Shown one piece after another: positions 36,186 to 45,610 of a stretch of 64,000 bases of DNA. The stretch is from Dryocola sp032051265. Lineage in GTDB: Bacteria > Pseudomonadota > Gammaproteobacteria > Enterobacterales > Enterobacteriaceae. The notes beneath the pieces are model-generated. The model was not told the DNA's origin and did no database searches. It was given only the letters and a program-made list of their open reading frames with translations. The translations under genes were made by a program, and so were the position numbers. Position 1 is the stretch's first letter, and the number at the start of each line of letters is the position of its first letter. Location of the stretch: contig DAMBYU010000003.1 of NCBI GenBank assembly GCA_032051265.1, forward strand, positions 1 through 64,000. The letters run 5' to 3'.

Positions 36186-36314
36186 TAAGCTTATGCAAAC
36201 TAGGTGTCAGTTTGTATATGGACTATAGTTTTCGGGCACCAAATTTTTTCGCCTCGTTTTGTCGGACCAAATGTGGAACCGCAGGGGCGTTAACACTGCA
36301 GGAGAGAAAAAAGA

Positions 36315-36521
36315 ATGAAAATTTTCCAACGTTACAACCCGCTTCAGGTGGCGAAGTACGTGAAAATCCTGTTCCGTGGACGGTTGTACATCAAGGACGT
36401 TGGCGCTTTTGAATTTGATAAGGGCAAAATCCTTATCCCAAAAGTGAAAGATAAGCAGCATTTATCTGTTATGTCTGAAGTAAACCGCCAGGTTCTGCGT
36501 ATGCAGGCGGAGATGGCGTAA
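36315..36521 (+). CDS. ytfK: YtfK, DUF1107 stress protein that stimulates SpoT
   Basis: The 68-residue cytoplasmic protein (MKIFQRYNPLQVAKYVK at the start) has the usual YtfK length. In E. coli YtfK binds SpoT and tilts it toward ppGpp synthesis during phosphate or fatty acid starvation. A good AGGAGA ribosome-binding site precedes the ATG. A possible Pho box lies about 130-147 bp upstream. It is followed by a hairpin shared with the convergent paeA gene. Confidence 0.94.
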   Translation: MKIFQRYNPLQVAKYVKILFRGRLYIKDVGAFEFDKGKILIPKVKDKQHLSVMSEVNRQVLRMQAEMA

Positions 36522-36542
36522 AGCCTTAAAGCAGTACGACGT

Positions 36543-36570
36543 AAAAAAAACGGCACCTGAGGGTGCCGTT
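36543..36570 (-). terminator. Terminator after paeA (ytfL)
   Basis: Read on the minus strand, AACGGCACC and GGTGCCGTT form the stem, followed by eight T. It lies 25 bp past the paeA stop, and the hairpin could also slow transcription from ytfK. Confidence 0.85.
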
Positions 36571-36594
36571 GATGTTTCTAACGTTTGTACGCGC

Positions 36595-37932
36595 TTAAGC
36601 CACGTTTTGTTCTTCAGCGTCCGGCAGCTTCGGTGCCAGCGGGTTCGGCTTATTGTCGATACGCGTTACCAGCAATTGATCGATACGGTAGTTATCGATA
36701 TCCACCACCTCAAACTTATAGCCGGAGAATTTCACCGAGTCGGTGCGTTTCGGGATTTTGCGCAGCATAAACATCATAAAGCCGCCGATGGTTTCGTAGT
36801 TGCCGGACTGCGGGAACTCGTCAATATCCAGCACGCGCATCACGTCGTCAATCGGCGTACCGCCTTCCACCAGCCAGGAGTTCTCGTCACGTGCGACAAT
36901 CTGCTCTTCCATGCCCTGGCCCACCAGATCGCCCATCAGCGTGGTCATGACGTCATTTAGCGTGATGATGCCGACCACCAGCGCATATTCGTTCATGATC
37001 ACCGCAAAGTCTTCACCGGCGGTTTTAAAGCTTTCCAGCGCTTCGGAGAGCGTCAGCGTATCCGGAACAATCAGCGTATTTCGCAGGTGCACGCCGCTAT
37101 TGAGCGCCATGCTCTGATTGCCCAGCACGCGATTAAGCAGCTCCTTGGAATCCACATAGCCGACGATATGGTCGATATCCCCGTTACACACCAGGAACTT
37201 GGAGTGCGGATGCTCGGCGATTTTATTCTTCAGGCTCTGCTCTTCTTCGTGCAGATCGAACCAGATAATGTTCTCACGCGACGTCATGGATGACGGTACG
37301 GTGCGGGACTCCAGTTCAAACACGTTTTCAATCAGCTCGTGCTCCTGCTTGCGCAGTACGCCCGCCAGCGCACCGGCTTCAAATACCGCGTAAACATCGT
37401 CGGAGGTGATGTCGTCGTTACGCACCATCGGCAGTTTGAAAATGCGGAAAATGACGTTTGCCAGGCCGTTGAAGAACCACACCAGCGGGCGGAAGATAAA
37501 CAGGCAGAAGCGCATCGGGTTGATGATTCGCAAAGCAACAGATTCAGGCGAAATCATACCGATGCGTTTCGGGGTGAGGTCGGCAAAGAGGATGAACAGG
37601 CTTGTCACAAGGGTAAAGGAGATAATAAAGCTAAGCTGGTCGGCCATTTCCGGTGAGAAGAATCGCTCCAGAATATTTTTAAACGCCGGGGAAAACGCCG
37701 CGTCACCGACTATACCGCCCAGAATCGCAACCGCGTTCAGGCCAATCTGCACTACGGTAAAGAACATGCCGGGGCTTTCCTGCATCTTCAGCACGCGTTG
37801 CGCGGCAAGGTTGCCATCGTCAGCCAGCAGCTTGAGTTTGATTTTACGGGAAGCGGCCAGCGAGATCTCTGAGATAGAAAAGAACGCACTGACGGAGATA
37901 AGAAGAAGTATCACTAAAATACTGTTTAACAT
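36595..37932 (-). CDS. paeA: PaeA (YtfL), CNNM/CorC-family inner-membrane transporter
   Basis: This is a 445-residue membrane protein with an N-terminal DUF21/CNNM transmembrane domain (about 1-190), a pair of CBS domains (about 210-340) and a C-terminal CorC/HlyC domain (about 355-435). In Salmonella and E. coli the protein (YtfL) is reported to export cadaverine and putrescine in stationary phase. The length and start MLNSILVILLLISVSAFFSISE (in part) match the family. It lies in a conserved place after ytfK. Confidence 0.92.
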   Translation of the reverse strand: MLNSILVILLLISVSAFFSISEISLAASRKIKLKLLADDGNLAAQRVLKMQESPGMFFTVVQIGLNAVAILGGIVGDAAFSPAFKNILERFFSPEMADQLSFIISFTLVTSLFILFADLTPKRIGMISPESVALRIINPMRFCLFIFRPLVWFFNGLANVIFRIFKLPMVRNDDITSDDVYAVFEAGALAGVLRKQEHELIENVFELESRTVPSSMTSRENIIWFDLHEEEQSLKNKIAEHPHSKFLVCNGDIDHIVGYVDSKELLNRVLGNQSMALNSGVHLRNTLIVPDTLTLSEALESFKTAGEDFAVIMNEYALVVGIITLNDVMTTLMGDLVGQGMEEQIVARDENSWLVEGGTPIDDVMRVLDIDEFPQSGNYETIGGFMMFMLRKIPKRTDSVKFSGYKFEVVDIDNYRIDQLLVTRIDNKPNPLAPKLPDAEEQNVA

Positions 37933-38166
37933 AATTTATCCAGCACTCAGCCGGATCCTCGGAAGGGAAAGTTGAAAATCTATGGGGTCGTACATAACAA
38001 AAACGGGCTGCGTCTGTGAGCGAGCCAGCAATTTCAACGCGTAGTATAGCTTAAGGGTGGGATGGGCTGCCAGCGGGCAAAATTTGACCTCAAAAAGGTG
38101 ATTTACCCTTCTGTGATTTCAGACCCTTTTAATGGGATGCTTAATCTATGCCGCCAGCGGCAAGCT

Positions 38167-38463
38167 TTAGCGCCATTTGATATGTCGGCAAACATACTGA
38201 GCATGATTCAAAATACGCACGGTAGTTACAGACTCAGAGGTCGGAACAAAGAAGATTACATGCTGCCTGGCTGGCAAAGAGAACATGTCTTTACCCAGTT
38301 CTGGTCTACTGGTGCCAACATTATGGGCAGCAAGGATAATAAATACATCCGAAAGGTAAGAAACGTACTCGTCTGCTTTTACTTCACCATAGCGTGCATA
38401 GCTATAAAACCAAATAGACTCCAGATCCTCTGTCGCCTTTGGCGTCAATTCAATTGCTTTCAT
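38167..38463 (-). CDS. parE: ParE/RelE-family toxin
   Basis: The 98-residue protein is a type II toxin of the RelE/ParE superfamily: KAIELTPKATEDLESIWFYS, GTSRPELGKDMFSL, and HVIFFVPTSESVTTVRILN are typical ParE segments. ParE toxins poison DNA gyrase. It overlaps the upstream antitoxin gene by 14 bp, so translation is coupled. In E. coli no such module lies between ytfL and msrA, so this is an insertion. Confidence 0.9.
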   Translation of the reverse strand: MKAIELTPKATEDLESIWFYSYARYGEVKADEYVSYLSDVFIILAAHNVGTSRPELGKDMFSLPARQHVIFFVPTSESVTTVRILNHAQYVCRHIKWR

Positions 38464-38716
38464 CCTTTGGTTTCGCCTTTTCTTTCATCCGTTGTAGAAA
38501 ATCATCTTTTTCCCAGGTTTGCGGAACGCCGCTATCTACGCCTTCAGCAATCAGGTTTCTTAACTGCTGTAACTTCGACGTAGCTTGCTTTTCACGGAGC
38601 AGCCTTAATGCATCCCGTAAAACTTCGCTTTGGGTTCGGTAATCTCCTGAAGAAACAAGCGAATCAATAAATTCTCTTAGCTCGTCGCCAAGATCTACCG
38701 TCATTGTTCTGGCCAT
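38450..38716 (-). CDS. parD: ParD-family antitoxin (ribbon-helix-helix)
   Basis: The 88-residue antitoxin has an N-terminal ribbon-helix-helix DNA-binding domain (MARTMTVDLGDELREFID then SGDYRTQSEVLRDALRLL) and a charged C-terminal tail that neutralizes the toxin. The ATG at 38716 is the canonical family start; the longer frame to 38842 is rejected. A perfect inverted repeat at 38728-38748 lies just upstream and is the probable autoregulatory operator. Confidence 0.92.
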   Translation of the reverse strand: MARTMTVDLGDELREFIDSLVSSGDYRTQSEVLRDALRLLREKQATSKLQQLRNLIAEGVDSGVPQTWEKDDFLQRMKEKAKPKDESN

Positions 38717-38727
38717 AAAATTATCTC

Positions 38728-38748
38728 TTGTAAGATTTAGTCTTACAA
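38728..38748. promoter_or_regulatory. Palindromic operator of the parDE operon
   Basis: TTGTAAGA and TCTTACAA are perfect 8-bp inverted repeats with a 5-bp spacer. The repeat ends 12 bp upstream of the parD start codon. Ribbon-helix-helix antitoxins usually bind such repeats to repress their own operon. Confidence 0.7.
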
Positions 38749-38780
38749 AAAGGATAAAGGATGATGGGTTATTTTGCCAG

Positions 38781-38810
38781 TAGGGCGGATAGCCTGCGCC
38801 ATCCGCCACA
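38781..38810. repeat. REP-like palindrome between parDE and msrA
   Basis: GGCGGAT and ATCCGCC enclose AGCCTGCGCC. The sequence is like the extragenic repeats at 47529-47621 and 61101-61126. It lies just past the msrA stop and may end or protect the msrA transcript. Confidence 0.7.
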
Positions 38811-38820
38811 ACTTGTTGTT

Positions 38821-39459
38821 TTACCTCTCCGGCGGTAAACAAACCCCAATCCCGCCGATAGCGCAGTAGCCGTAAGGATTTTTATGCAGATACTGCTGGT
38901 GATCGTCCTCGGCATAATAGAACGGACCTGCGTTGGCGATTTCGGTGGTGACCTGGCGTTTATCGCCAGCCAGCGCCATGGCGTCCTGGAAGCGCTGCAG
39001 GCTTGCGCGCGCCGCTGCATCCTGTTCTGGCGTTAAAGGATAGATGCCGGAGCGATATTGCGTGCCCACGTCGCCGCCCTGGCGCATACCCTGAGCCGGG
39101 TCGTGATTCTCCCAGAACACCTGCAGGAGCTGCTCGTAGCTCACGACTTGCGGGTCATAAACCACACGCACCGCTTCGGTATGACCGGTCTGGCCGGTGC
39201 AGACTTCACGATAGGTCGGATTAGGCGTATATCCGCCAGCGTAACCAGCAGCGGTGCTGTAAACGCCGGGAACTTGCCAGAATAAGCGTTCAACGCCCCA
39301 GAAACAGCCCATCGCAAAATAAGCGATTTCCATACCATCTGGTACATTGGTCATGGAATGTTCATTAACGGCATGCAGAGTCGCAACCGGCATCGGGGTA
39401 TTACGGCCTGGCAAGGCTTCGGACTGCGCAACGGGATGGGTTTTCTCGAATAATTTCAT
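38821..39459 (-). CDS. msrA: Peptide-methionine (S)-S-oxide reductase MsrA
   Basis: MsrA reduces methionine-S-sulfoxide in proteins and free methionine. The catalytic cysteine C52 is in GCFWGVE, and the resolving cysteines C199 and C207 lie in GYCAIGGIGVC. The 212-residue length and the start MKLFEKTHPV match E. coli MsrA; the frame upstream to 39486 is rejected. It is divergent from tamA. Confidence 0.97.
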   Translation of the reverse strand: MKLFEKTHPVAQSEALPGRNTPMPVATLHAVNEHSMTNVPDGMEIAYFAMGCFWGVERLFWQVPGVYSTAAGYAGGYTPNPTYREVCTGQTGHTEAVRVVYDPQVVSYEQLLQVFWENHDPAQGMRQGGDVGTQYRSGIYPLTPEQDAAARASLQRFQDAMALAGDKRQVTTEIANAGPFYYAEDDHQQYLHKNPYGYCAIGGIGVCLPPER

Positions 39460-39598
39460 CAGCTTTTGATCTCCCGATATCGGCAAAAGAGGCTACAACC
39501 GTCAGGCGGTTGTAACGAGGCGTGTAATTGCAGACAATAACCACGCTTTATGAGACTACAGTACATAGAAGAATTATTTGGGTCTTTGAGCTGTTTTC

Positions 39599-39619
39599 AA
39601 CCCCGAATGTTGGGGTTTT
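39599..39619 (+). terminator. Terminator-like hairpin in the msrA-tamA promoter region
   Basis: AACCCC pairs with GGGGTT and is followed by TTTGTT. It sits about 65 bp before the tamA start in a divergent promoter region, so it may be a leader hairpin or the end of a short transcript rather than a gene terminator. Confidence 0.4.
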
Positions 39620-39684
39620 GTTAAACCGCGGAGCGGTACAGAGGTTGCCGATCGGGGCGGGGACAAGGATATTCAGGAGAAAAC

Positions 39685-41418
39685 GTGCCAAGAATCCGTA
39701 AGTTATGTCTGGCGAGTTTATGCCTGGCAAGCACGTGTGCTGGGGCTGCCAGCGTGCGTTTACAGGTCGAAGGATTAACAGGAGCGCTGCAAAAAAACGT
39801 CCGTGCGCAGCTTTCTACGATTCAAAGTGACGAAGTGACGCCGGACCGCCGTTTTCAGGCGCGCGTGGATGACGCCATCCGCAACGGGCTTAAGGCGCTT
39901 GGTTACTATGAACCAACCATCAACTTCGATCTGCTTGCGCCGCCGCCAAAGGGCCGCCAGGTGCTGAGGGTGGAAGTTGAAGCCGGGCCGCCGGTGTTGA
40001 TAGGCGGCACAGACGTCATCCTTCGGGGAGGCGCGCGCGACGATCGGGATTTCCTGGGCCTGCTGCGTAATCGACCGAAAAACGGCACCATCCTTAATCA
40101 TGACGATTACGAAAAGTTTAAAAAGAGCCTGACCAGCGTCTCACTGCGCAAAGGGTATTTCGACAGCGAGTTTAAAAAGCACGAGCTTGGCGTTTCGCTT
40201 GAGCGTCGTCAGGCATTCTGGGACATCGATTACGACAGCGGGCAGCGCTATCGTTTTGGCGATGTCACCTTTGAAGGGTCGCAAATCCGCGAGGAGTATC
40301 TGCAAAATCTGGTGCCGTTTAAAGAGGGTGATTATTACCAGTCGCGCGACCTGGCTGAACTGAACCGTCGTTTATCCGCAACGGGCTGGTTTAACTCGGT
40401 GGTTGTGGCGCCAGAATTCGATAAGGCTCGCAAAACTAAAATCTTACCGCTGCACGGCGTTGTCTCGCCACGTATCGAAAATACCATCGAAACCGGTGTG
40501 GGTTATTCCACCGACGTTGGCCCGCGAGTGAAAGCTACATGGAGAAAACCCTGGGTCAACTCTTACGGCCACAGCTTTACCACCAGTACCAGCCTTTCAG
40601 CGCCTGAACAGGTGCTGGATTTCAGCTATAAAGTTCCGCTGCTAAAAAGCCCGCTGGAGCAATATTATCTGGTGCAGGGCGGTTTTAAACGTACCGATCT
40701 GAACGATACCGAGGCAGATTCCACCACGCTTGCCGTCTCGCGTTACTGGGATCTATCAAGCGGCTGGCAGCGCGCTATTAACCTGCGCTGGAGCCTCGAT
40801 CACTTTACCCAGGCAGACGTTACCAATACCACTATGCTCCTTTACCCGGGCCTGAGTCTTAACCGCACCCGTTCTCGCGGCGGCCTGATGCCGACCTGGG
40901 GCGATTCGCAGCGCTATTCTATCGATTACTCCGATACCCTGTGGGGCTCGGATGTCGACTTCGTTGTGCTACAGGCGCAGAACGTCTGGATCCGTAGCCT
41001 GTACGAAAAACATCGCTTCGTGGTGCGTGGCAATCTGGGCTGGATTGAAACCAACGATTTTGAACGCGTCCCGCCGGATCTGCGCTTCTTTGCGGGCGGC
41101 GACCGCAGTATTCGCGGCTACTCCTACAAATCTATCTCGCCTGAAAATGAAGACGGCAAGCTGACCGGCGCGTCAAAACTCGCCACCGGCTCGCTGGAAT
41201 ATCAGTACAACGTCAGCGGCAAGTGGTGGGGGGCTGCGTTCATAGATTCTGGCGAAGCGGTGAACGATATCAAACAGAGCAACTTTAAAACCGGTGCCGG
41301 TGTAGGCGTGCGCTGGCAGTCGCCTGTGGGACCTATCAAACTCGATTTTGCTGTCCCGGTAGGGGATAAAGAAGAGCACGGATTACAGTTTTACATCGGT
41401 CTGGGGCCTGAACTATGA
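39685..41418 (+). CDS. tamA: Outer-membrane translocation and assembly protein TamA
   Basis: TamA is an Omp85-family outer-membrane barrel that with TamB helps outer-membrane protein insertion and, through TamB, lipid traffic. A signal peptide covers about 1-21, followed by three POTRA domains (about 22-265) and the C-terminal barrel. The Omp85 lid-lock motif RFFAGGDRSIRGY lies near residues 467-479. The start is GTG at 39685, preceded by AGGAGA; the 577 residues equal the E. coli length. It overlaps tamB by 4 bp (ATGA). Confidence 0.96.
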   Translation: MPRIRKLCLASLCLASTCAGAASVRLQVEGLTGALQKNVRAQLSTIQSDEVTPDRRFQARVDDAIRNGLKALGYYEPTINFDLLAPPPKGRQVLRVEVEAGPPVLIGGTDVILRGGARDDRDFLGLLRNRPKNGTILNHDDYEKFKKSLTSVSLRKGYFDSEFKKHELGVSLERRQAFWDIDYDSGQRYRFGDVTFEGSQIREEYLQNLVPFKEGDYYQSRDLAELNRRLSATGWFNSVVVAPEFDKARKTKILPLHGVVSPRIENTIETGVGYSTDVGPRVKATWRKPWVNSYGHSFTTSTSLSAPEQVLDFSYKVPLLKSPLEQYYLVQGGFKRTDLNDTEADSTTLAVSRYWDLSSGWQRAINLRWSLDHFTQADVTNTTMLLYPGLSLNRTRSRGGLMPTWGDSQRYSIDYSDTLWGSDVDFVVLQAQNVWIRSLYEKHRFVVRGNLGWIETNDFERVPPDLRFFAGGDRSIRGYSYKSISPENEDGKLTGASKLATGSLEYQYNVSGKWWGAAFIDSGEAVNDIKQSNFKTGAGVGVRWQSPVGPIKLDFAVPVGDKEEHGLQFYIGLGPEL

Positions 41419-44400
41419 GTCGTTGGAAGAAAATAAGCCTCGCGGTGCTGATTGTTGTTTTACTCCTGATTGGGGCGGTAGGCTTCCTGGTGGGAACGAC
41501 CACCGGGCTGCACCTGTTGTTTAATGCGGCAAATCGCTGGGTGCCGGGGCTGGAAATTGGCAGCGTTACGGGCGGCTGGCGCAATCTGACCATTAAAAAT
41601 CTGCGCTACCAACAGCCGGGCGTGGATGTTAACGCAGGGGAAGTTAACCTCGCTGTGAAGCTCGCCTGCCTGCGCGACAGCAGCATCTGCGTGAATAACT
41701 TCTCGCTTAAAGATATCGATGTGGTGGTGGATACTAAAAAAATGCCGCCTTCCGCACCTGCTGAAGAAGAAGACAGCGGCCCGCTCAATCTCACCACGCC
41801 GTACCCCATAACGCTTAGTCGCGTTGCGCTTAATAACGTCAATCTAAAAATCGACAACACCACCGTGTCGGTGATGACGTTCACTTCGGGCCTGAACTGG
41901 CAGGAGCGTAACCTGACGCTGATGCCAACGAACCTGGAAGGGTTGCTGATTGCGCTGCCAAAAGTGGCGAAAGTCGCTCAGGAAGAGGTGGTTGAACCGA
42001 AGATAAATAATCCGCAGCCGGAAGAGCTGCCGCTGGGCGAGACGCTTAAAAAGCTGTTTGAAAATCCTGTCCTGCCGGAAATGACGGATGTGCAGCTGCC
42101 GTTAAACCTGAACATTCAGGAGTTTCGCGGCGCTAACCTTCGTCTGACGGGCGATACGGATCTGCTGGTCAGCAGCCTGCTGCTTAAAGTCAGCAGCATC
42201 GATGGCAACGTGAAGCTGGATGCGCTGGACGTGGACTCTTCTCAGGGCCTGGTTAATGCCGCAGGCAGCGCGGTGCTGCGCGACAAATGGCCGGTGGATC
42301 TGACGCTTAACACCACGCTGAATATCGATCCCGTTAAAGGCGAGAAGGTGAAAATGAAAATCGGCGGGGAGCTGCGGGACGTGCTGAAAGTGGGCATGAA
42401 TCTCTCAGGCCCGGTGGATATGGAGCTCACCGCGCAAACACAGCTTGCCGAGGCGGGCCTGCCGCTGAATCTTGAAATCGTCAGCAAGCAGCTTTACTGG
42501 CCGTTTACCGGCAAGAAAGAGTATCAGGCCGATGATCTCAAGCTGAAGTTCAGCGGCAAGATGACCGATTATACGCTCTCCTTCCGCACCTCCGTGAAGG
42601 GCGAGCAGATCCCGCCTGCCGCGATCGCTCTGGACGGCAAAGGCAACGAGCAGCAGTTAAATCTCGACAAGCTGCGCATTGCCGCGCTGCAGGGGAATAC
42701 CGACCTGAAAGCGGTGCTCGACTGGAGCAAAGCGATTAGCTGGCGCGGTGAGCTGAAACTCGACGGCATTAATACCGCGAAACAGTTCCCGGACTGGCCT
42801 GCGAAGCTTGACGGCTTCGTGAAAACCAGCGGCAGCCTTTACGGCGGGACCTGGCAGGTGGACGTGCCGGAGCTGAAGCTCGCCGGCAACGTGAAGCAAA
42901 ATAAAGTGAGCGTTGCCGGGAAGCTGAAAGGCAACAGCTATATGCAGTGGAACATTCCGGGTCTGCATCTGGAGCTTGGCCGCAACAGCGCCGATGTGAA
43001 AGGGGAGCTGGGGCCGAAGGCGCTGGCGTTGGATGCCGACATCGACGCGCCGAATCTGGACAACGCGCTTCCGGGACTCGGCGGTACGGCGAAGGGCACA
43101 ATTAAAGTCCGCGGCGATGTGAAGGCGCCGCAGCTGCTTGCTGATTTAACCGCGAATGGCCTGCGCTGGCAGGAACTTTCTATTGCACGCGTGCTGTTGA
43201 AAGGAGATGTGAAATCCACCGACCAAATCGGCGGTAACCTGAATCTGCGCGTGGAACGCATCGAGCAGCCGGGAGTGAACATCAATCTCGTCACTCTGGA
43301 AGCGAAAGGCAGCGAGAAGCAGCATCAGCTCCAGTTGCGTGTTCAGGGCGAGCCGGTTTCCGGAGAGCTTAACCTCAGCGGCGGCTTCGATCGCGCTGAA
43401 GAACGCTGGCGCGGCAGCCTCTCGAATACTCGTTTTGAAACGCCAGTAGGCCCATGGCGCCTGAATCGCGCCATTGCGCTGGATTACCGCAACAAAGAAC
43501 AGAAAATCAGCATCGGGCCGCACTGCTGGAATAACCCGAACGCTGAACTGTGTATCCCGCAAACAATTGATGCCGGCGCGCAGGGCCGTGCGGTCGTGAA
43601 CCTTAACCGCTTCGATCTTGCCATGCTGAAACCTTTTATGCCCGACACCACTCAGGCGAGCGGAACGTTCAGCGGACGTGCCGACGTTAGCTGGGACAGC
43701 GAAGCCGGTGGTCTGCCGCAAGGGCAGGTCACGCTGAACGGACGCGGCGTGAAGGTGGTTCAGGAGGTAAACGACAGCCCGCTGCCGGTCTCATTCGACA
43801 CGCTGAATCTCAGCGCAGAACTGAAAAACAACCGGGCCCAGCTTGGCTGGCTGCTGCGTGTGGCGAACAACGGCCAGTTCGACGGGCAGGTGCAAATTAC
43901 CGATCCAGAAGGCCGTCGTAACCTTGCCGGCAACGTCAACATGCGTGGTTTCGATCTCGCTATCGCTAACGCCATTTTCTCTCGTGGTGAAAAGGCGGCC
44001 GGCAAGCTCAACGCAAACCTGCGTCTGGGCGGCAATCTGGAGCGGCCGCAGATGTTCGGGCAGCTGCAGCTAAACGGCGTGGATATCGACGCTAACTTTA
44101 TGCCTTTTGATATGCAGCCAAGCCAGGTGGCTATGAACTTCAACGGCATGAGTTCAACGCTAGTCGGCACGGTGCGCACCAGACAAGGAGATATTGCCCT
44201 GAGCGGCGATGCGGACTGGACGCAGCTCGACAACTGGCGCGCGCGCGTGGCGGCAAGAGGCAACAAAGTACGTATCACCGTGCCGCCTATGGTACGTCTG
44301 GATGTCTCGCCGGATATTGTATTTGTTGCCACGCCAAGTCTGTTCACCCTGGATGGCAGTGTTGATATCCCCTGGGCGCGTATCGTCGTTCATGAAGTGC

Positions 44401-45191
44401 CGGAAAGCTCGGTAGGCGTCTCCAGCGACGAAGTGATGCTGGATAAAAACCTCCGGCCGGAGAAGCCGCAAACCGCAGGCATTCCGATCAACAGCAACCT
44501 GATTATCCATGTCGGCAATAACGTGCGTATGGACGCGTTTGGGCTCAAGGCACGTCTGAGCGGCGACCTGAAAATGGTCCAGGATCGTCAGGGGCTGGGT
44601 CTTAACGGCCAGATTAATATCCCGGAGGGGCGTTACCATGCCTACGGCCAGGATTTAATCGTACGTAAAGGTGAGCTGTTATTCTCTGGTCCGCCGGATC
44701 AGCCGCTGCTGAATATCGAGGCCATCCGTAACCCGGATGCCACCGAAGATAACGTTATTGCTGGTCTTCGCGTCACGGGATCGGCCGATGAACCGAAAGC
44801 TGAGATATTTTCGGATCCCGCCATGTCGCAGCAGGAAGCCTTGTCCTACCTGCTTCGCGGACAGGGTCTGGGCTCTACAGGTGACGAAGGCGATGCATTA
44901 ACCTCCGCGCTTGTTGGTCTGGGGGTTGCACAGAGTGGGCAGGTTGTGGGTAAAATCGGCGAGACGTTTGGCGTAAGCAATCTGGCGCTGGATACCGCAG
45001 GGGTAGGTGACTCCTCCCAGGTGGTGGTCAGTGGCTATGTACTGCCGGGTCTCCAGGTGAAATATGGCGTGGGTATTTTTGATTCGTTGGCGACTCTGAC
45101 ACTGCGTTATCGCCTGATGCCTAAGCTATATCTGGAAGCGGTGTCTGGCATAGATCAGGCACTTGATGTGCTCTATCAGTTTGAGTTTTAG
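41415..45191 (+). CDS. tamB: TamB, inner-membrane-anchored AsmA-like intermembrane protein
   Basis: TamB is a long periplasm-spanning protein of 1258 residues. It has an N-terminal membrane anchor (about 7-27), a long repetitive beta-rich region predicted to form a lipid-carrying groove, and a C-terminal DUF490/TamB domain (about 900-1258) that contacts TamA. In E. coli TamB, YhdP and YdbH share a role in moving phospholipids to the outer membrane. Translation is coupled to tamA by the overlap, and ytfP follows 2 bp later. Confidence 0.96.
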   Translation: MSRWKKISLAVLIVVLLLIGAVGFLVGTTTGLHLLFNAANRWVPGLEIGSVTGGWRNLTIKNLRYQQPGVDVNAGEVNLAVKLACLRDSSICVNNFSLKDIDVVVDTKKMPPSAPAEEEDSGPLNLTTPYPITLSRVALNNVNLKIDNTTVSVMTFTSGLNWQERNLTLMPTNLEGLLIALPKVAKVAQEEVVEPKINNPQPEELPLGETLKKLFENPVLPEMTDVQLPLNLNIQEFRGANLRLTGDTDLLVSSLLLKVSSIDGNVKLDALDVDSSQGLVNAAGSAVLRDKWPVDLTLNTTLNIDPVKGEKVKMKIGGELRDVLKVGMNLSGPVDMELTAQTQLAEAGLPLNLEIVSKQLYWPFTGKKEYQADDLKLKFSGKMTDYTLSFRTSVKGEQIPPAAIALDGKGNEQQLNLDKLRIAALQGNTDLKAVLDWSKAISWRGELKLDGINTAKQFPDWPAKLDGFVKTSGSLYGGTWQVDVPELKLAGNVKQNKVSVAGKLKGNSYMQWNIPGLHLELGRNSADVKGELGPKALALDADIDAPNLDNALPGLGGTAKGTIKVRGDVKAPQLLADLTANGLRWQELSIARVLLKGDVKSTDQIGGNLNLRVERIEQPGVNINLVTLEAKGSEKQHQLQLRVQGEPVSGELNLSGGFDRAEERWRGSLSNTRFETPVGPWRLNRAIALDYRNKEQKISIGPHCWNNPNAELCIPQTIDAGAQGRAVVNLNRFDLAMLKPFMPDTTQASGTFSGRADVSWDSEAGGLPQGQVTLNGRGVKVVQEVNDSPLPVSFDTLNLSAELKNNRAQLGWLLRVANNGQFDGQVQITDPEGRRNLAGNVNMRGFDLAIANAIFSRGEKAAGKLNANLRLGGNLERPQMFGQLQLNGVDIDANFMPFDMQPSQVAMNFNGMSSTLVGTVRTRQGDIALSGDADWTQLDNWRARVAARGNKVRITVPPMVRLDVSPDIVFVATPSLFTLDGSVDIPWARIVVHEVPESSVGVSSDEVMLDKNLRPEKPQTAGIPINSNLIIHVGNNVRMDAFGLKARLSGDLKMVQDRQGLGLNGQINIPEGRYHAYGQDLIVRKGELLFSGPPDQPLLNIEAIRNPDATEDNVIAGLRVTGSADEPKAEIFSDPAMSQQEALSYLLRGQGLGSTGDEGDALTSALVGLGVAQSGQVVGKIGETFGVSNLALDTAGVGDSSQVVVSGYVLPGLQVKYGVGIFDSLATLTLRYRLMPKLYLEAVSGIDQALDVLYQFEF

Positions 45192-45193
45192 CA

Positions 45194-45532
45194 ATGCGAA
45201 TATTTGTTTACGGCAGTTTACGACGCAAGCAGGGCAACAGCCACTGGATGACTAACGCTCAGTGGCTGGGCGATCATACACAGGTTGACTATGTGCTCTA
45301 CAGTCTCGGCCACTATCCGGGTGCAGTGCCGGGTAATGGAAACGTACAGGGCGAGGTCTACCGTATTGATGCCTCCACGCTCGCCGAACTGGACGCCCTG
45401 CGAACTAAGGGTGGCGAGTATAAACGTCAGCTTATTCAGACGGCTTACGGCAGTGCATGGATGTACGTTTACCAGCGTCCGGTGGATGGATTAACCCGTA
45501 TCGATAGCGGTAACTGGCTGGATAAAGAGTAG
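45194..45532 (+). CDS. ytfP: GGCT-family protein YtfP
   Basis: The 112-residue cytoplasmic protein belongs to the gamma-glutamylcyclotransferase-like family, with the nucleotide or substrate loop YGSLRRKQGNS near residues 5-15. The acidic residue expected at the catalytic site lies in ELDALRTKGGEY. Its enzymatic activity in bacteria is unproven. It is the third gene of the tamA-tamB-ytfP operon and ends at a bidirectional terminator shared with ppa. Confidence 0.93.
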   Translation: MRIFVYGSLRRKQGNSHWMTNAQWLGDHTQVDYVLYSLGHYPGAVPGNGNVQGEVYRIDASTLAELDALRTKGGEYKRQLIQTAYGSAWMYVYQRPVDGLTRIDSGNWLDKE

Positions 45533-45561
45533 GGTAGCGCGCAACCCCATTTACCCATAAA

Positions 45562-45586
45562 AAAACACCGCCAGCTGGCGGTGTTT
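45562..45586. terminator. Bidirectional terminator between ytfP and ppa
   Basis: AAAACACCGCC pairs with GGCGGTGTTTT around AGCT. The A-run before and T-run after allow it to end both convergent genes. Confidence 0.9.
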
Positions 45587-45610
45587 TCACATACTTTGCA
45601 GAAAGAAGAA

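Noticed and set aside
38062..38583. 173-residue open frame on the plus strand
   Set aside because: It is antisense to the parE toxin gene and the end of parD, which have clear family motifs and a coupled overlap.
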